Assembly: GCA_037441125.1 (NCBI GenBank)
Contig: JBBIST010000005.1
Location: forward strand, 17,035 to 81,034
Direction of reading: 5' to 3'
DNA from: JALHMQ01 sp037441125
GTDB taxonomy: Bacteria; Pseudomonadota; Gammaproteobacteria; Burkholderiales; Burkholderiaceae_F
DNA length: 64,000 nucleotides
Shown: one piece after another, positions 63,488 through 64,000 of the stretch
How positions within the stretch are numbered: the stretch's first letter is position 1
Layout of the letters: every line of letters begins with the position of its first letter
The notes under the pieces: model-generated
Databases searched by the model: none
The model's input: the letters and a program-made list of their open reading frames with translations, nothing else
What the model was told of the DNA's origin: nothing
Program-made: the position numbers and the translations under genes

Positions 63488-64000
63488 TCAGCGGTTGTTC
63501 CGCGCCATGAAGACGAGCCGCTCGAACAGGTGCATGTCCTGCTCGTTCTTCAGCAGCGCGCCGGCCAGCGGCGGAACGAAGAGCTTGTCGTCCCGGGTGC
63601 GCAGCGCCTCGGCCGGGATCTGCTCGGCGACCAGCAGCTTCAGCCAGTCGAGCAGCTCCGAGGTCGACGGCTTCTTCTTCAGCCCCGGCACCTCGCGCAG
63701 CGAGAAGAAGGCGGCCAGCGCGTTGGCCAGCAGCTCCTGGCGCAGGCCGGGGAAGTGCACGTCGACGATCGACTGCATCGTCTCCCGGGTCGGGAAGCGG
63801 ATGTAGTGGAAGAAGCAGCGGCGCAGGAAGGCGTCGGGCAGCTCCTTCTCGTTGTTGGAGGTGATCACCACCAGCGGCCGATGCCTGGCGCGGATCGTCT
63901 GCCGGGTCTCGTAGACGTGGAACTCCATGCGGTCGAGCTCGCGCAGCAGGTCGTTGGGGAACTCGATGTCGGCCTTGTCGATCTCGTCGATCAGCAGCAC
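63488..64000 (-). CDS. MoxR-type AAA+ ATPase, C-terminal part (5' end outside window)
   Basis: The visible 170 residues start at the Walker B motif (MLLIDEIDKAD), which is internal, so the N-terminus with Walker A lies beyond base 64000. Sensor 1 (VVITSNNEKELPDAFLRRCF) and the arginine finger region (RRCFFHYIRFP) are present, followed by a helical lid. The family remodels or activates partner complexes, usually with the VWA protein encoded downstream. The frame stays open to the window edge. Confidence 0.88.
   Translation of the reverse strand: MLLIDEIDKADIEFPNDLLRELDRMEFHVYETRQTIRARHRPLVVITSNNEKELPDAFLRRCFFHYIRFPTRETMQSIVDVHFPGLRQELLANALAAFFSLREVPGLKKKPSTSELLDWLKLLVAEQIPAEALRTRDDKLFVPPLAGALLKNEQDMHLFERLVFMARNNR

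Overview
The window is a very GC-rich chromosomal segment, most likely from a betaproteobacterium and probably Burkholderiales. The lineage call is inferred from the order pyrG-kdsA-(DUF1330)-eno-ftsB, a nuo operon ending in nuoN plus a NUDIX gene, an ETF-quinone oxidoreductase, a SpecificRecomb-family gene, and the way long antisense frames stay open. No rRNA, tRNA, CRISPR array, intact insertion sequence or prophage was seen. Both edges cut genes: nuoN on the left and a MoxR-type ATPase on the right.

Region 1 (1-8772) holds the end of the respiratory complex I operon, a NUDIX hydrolase, then a compact signalling cluster. The cluster has a tiny two-helix membrane protein, a sodium:solute-symporter fused to a histidine kinase (CbrA-like), a single-domain response regulator overlapping it by one base, a membrane protein joining a degenerate kinase-like module to a complete DnaQ-type exonuclease, and a CBS/DUF294 nucleotidyltransferase-like protein. 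Region 2 (8803-20574) holds regulators (a ToxR-like protein with a receiver domain beyond its membrane helix; a LuxR-type protein), a large Ig/RCC1 surface lipoprotein, a decayed gene, a BCCT osmolyte transporter, a SpecificRecomb protein and a PIN-toxin remnant.

Region 3 (20575-41742) is the centrepiece: a trehalose and alpha-glucan island. On the plus strand lie glgX, treZ, a malQ-treY fusion, glgB, glgE and a treS-maltokinase fusion, mostly with overlapping or abutting frames. On the minus strand lies otsA-otsB-mscS, each pair overlapping by four bases. OtsAB, TreYZ and TreS are thus all present, together with the GlgE route that turns maltose 1-phosphate into glucan. Two MscS-related membrane proteins are embedded, and a BCCT transporter lies close by, so the locus looks devoted to osmotic and desiccation stress and carbon storage.

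Region 4 (42048-48422) carries lipid and ketone-body metabolism (ETF-QO, SDR, acyl-CoA thioesterase, succinyl-CoA:3-ketoacid CoA-transferase A and B), a CDF metal exporter and a DUF1624 membrane protein. Two heptamer tandem arrays lie here; the larger one separates the two CoA-transferase subunit genes. Region 5 (48590-53554) is housekeeping: pyrG, kdsA, eno, ftsB and a LapA-like protein. Region 6 (53732-64000) is mixed: DUF2062 and DUF502 proteins, a TerC family protein behind a long structured leader, a ClpP-family protease, a cold-shock protein followed by a TTG-started infA, a methyltransferase/cupin pair divergent from a LysR regulator, a GYD protein, and a MoxR-GNAT-VWA run with two REP-like palindromes nearby.
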